Source: Arthrobacter pascens
GTDB taxonomy: Bacteria > Actinomycetota > Actinomycetes > Actinomycetales > Micrococcaceae
NCBI RefSeq assembly: GCF_030816475.1
Contig: NZ_JAUSXF010000001.1
Location: 3,224,001 to 3,288,000 of the forward strand
Length of the DNA stretch: 64,000 bases
Direction: 5' to 3'
The notes under the pieces were generated by a model. That model saw only the letters and a program-made list of their open reading frames with translations. It was not told where the DNA came from and did not search any database. Both the position numbers and the translations under genes were made by a program. Positions 63,564 to 64,000 of this stretch are shown piece after piece (position 1 is the stretch's first letter; each line of letters begins with the position of its first letter).

Positions 63564-64000
63564 ATGAAGATCGTAGTAATTGGCGGCACTGGCCTGATCG
63601 GCAAGCAGGTGGTGCAGATCCTCAGCAGTCAGGGCCATGAGGCGAAAGCGGCGTCCCCTTCCACCGGGGTGAATTCCGTGACCGGCCAGGGATTGGATGA
63701 GGCGCTGGCGGGGGCGGACGTCGTTGTCGACTTGACGAACACCGCCGATTTCGATGAGAAGGTAGTCGTTCCCTTCTTCTCCACGTCATCCCGCAATCTT
63801 CTCGCTGCCGAGAAAAGGGCCGGCGTGCGGCATCATGTGGCTCTGTCGGTCGTTGGAACCGACCGTATCGTTGACGGCTACTTTGCCGGAAAAAAGGCCC
63901 AGGAGAAGGCAGTTAAAGAAGGCGGAGTGCCGTACACCATTCTGCGGGCCACTCAATTCTTCGAGTTCATCCCGATGATCGCCGATGCAGGAACACGCGA
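63564..64000 (+). CDS. NmrA/SDR-type NAD(P)-binding protein (3' end outside window)
   Basis: The Rossmann start is MKIVVIGGTGLIGKQVVQIL (glycine-rich loop), then DVVVDLTNTADF, and GVRHHVALSVVGTDRI at the substrate strand. It belongs to the atypical SDR/NAD(P)H-binding group (the 'epimerase' of the ECF41 partner genes). GGAGGAAAG precedes the ATG. About 145 codons are visible and the frame is open at the window end. Regulation by the adjacent sigma factor is probable. Confidence 0.85.
   Translation, partial: MKIVVIGGTGLIGKQVVQILSSQGHEAKAASPSTGVNSVTGQGLDEALAGADVVVDLTNTADFDEKVVVPFFSTSSRNLLAAEKRAGVRHHVALSVVGTDRIVDGYFAGKKAQEKAVKEGGVPYTILRATQFFEFIPMIADAGTR

Noticed and set aside
1..64000. tRNA, rRNA, CRISPR arrays, transposases and integrases
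   Set aside because: I looked for T-loop-like motifs, regular repeat-spacer patterns and recombinase motifs on both strands and recognised none; a tRNAscan and ISfinder run would settle it.

Overview
The window is high-GC DNA with actinobacterial gene content: GTG and TTG starts, a twin-arginine-exported polysaccharide lyase, an ECF41 sigma factor, a DUF4383 relic, helicase-associated-domain proteins and a NarL-type two-component pair. An Arthrobacter-like member of the Micrococcaceae fits best. That is inference from gene families; no rRNA or marker gene is present.

Layout. (1) 1-8.5 kb: end of a CPA2 cation/proton antiporter, a DeoR-family relic, then an MHS-type transporter and a secreted PL4 rhamnogalacturonan-lyase-like enzyme behind a promoter ringed by LacI-type palindromes. 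An alpha/beta hydrolase, an excalibur lipoprotein and a membrane-anchored HNH nuclease follow. (2) 8.7-16.2 kb: an intact hemerythrin-domain gene and a 5'-truncated, frameshifted copy of its last two thirds bracket about 6.2 kb of NucS-like, MGMT-like/DUF4268 and two-gene unknown modules plus pseudogenes. (3) 16.4-41.4 kb: a dense defence-type island. It holds a Ser/Thr kinase, an excisionase-like HTH protein, a divergent ParB-like/SNF2/DUF3883 plus wHTH-HNH/m5C-methyltransferase locus, a type II restriction-modification pair, McrBC with an Mrr_N-like front end, an AddAB-like helicase-nuclease pair and a PUA-like/NucS-like nuclease. Helicase, permease and LuxR relics are scattered through it. 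I recognised no integrase or transposase. (4) 41.9-50.3 kb: ordinary metabolism. An epoxide hydrolase, an NTF2-like protein and a quinone oxidoreductase lie opposite a TetR gene with paired operators. An amino-acid permease, a HisC-like aminotransferase, an Lrp regulator and a ThDP enzyme look like a 2-oxo-acid route for amino-acid use. (5) 50.6-64 kb: surface and membrane proteins, an HD-GYP/LuxR protein with one frameshift, a SAM methyltransferase, a response regulator/histidine kinase pair beside two membrane proteins, a fumarate-reductase/L-aspartate-oxidase-like flavoprotein, and an ECF41 sigma factor followed by its likely target, an NAD(P)-binding protein with an ECF41-type promoter.

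The best candidate for an undescribed system is the 18.2-24.5 kb locus: four tightly coupled genes (ParB-like, SNF2 ATPase, DUF3883 nuclease, small protein) diverging from a wHTH-HNH protein and a cytosine-C5 methyltransferase. The overlapping two-gene unit at 13.7-15.5 kb is second. Several genes carry single-base indels in G/C-rich stretches, so raw-read confirmation matters before calling them all true pseudogenes.
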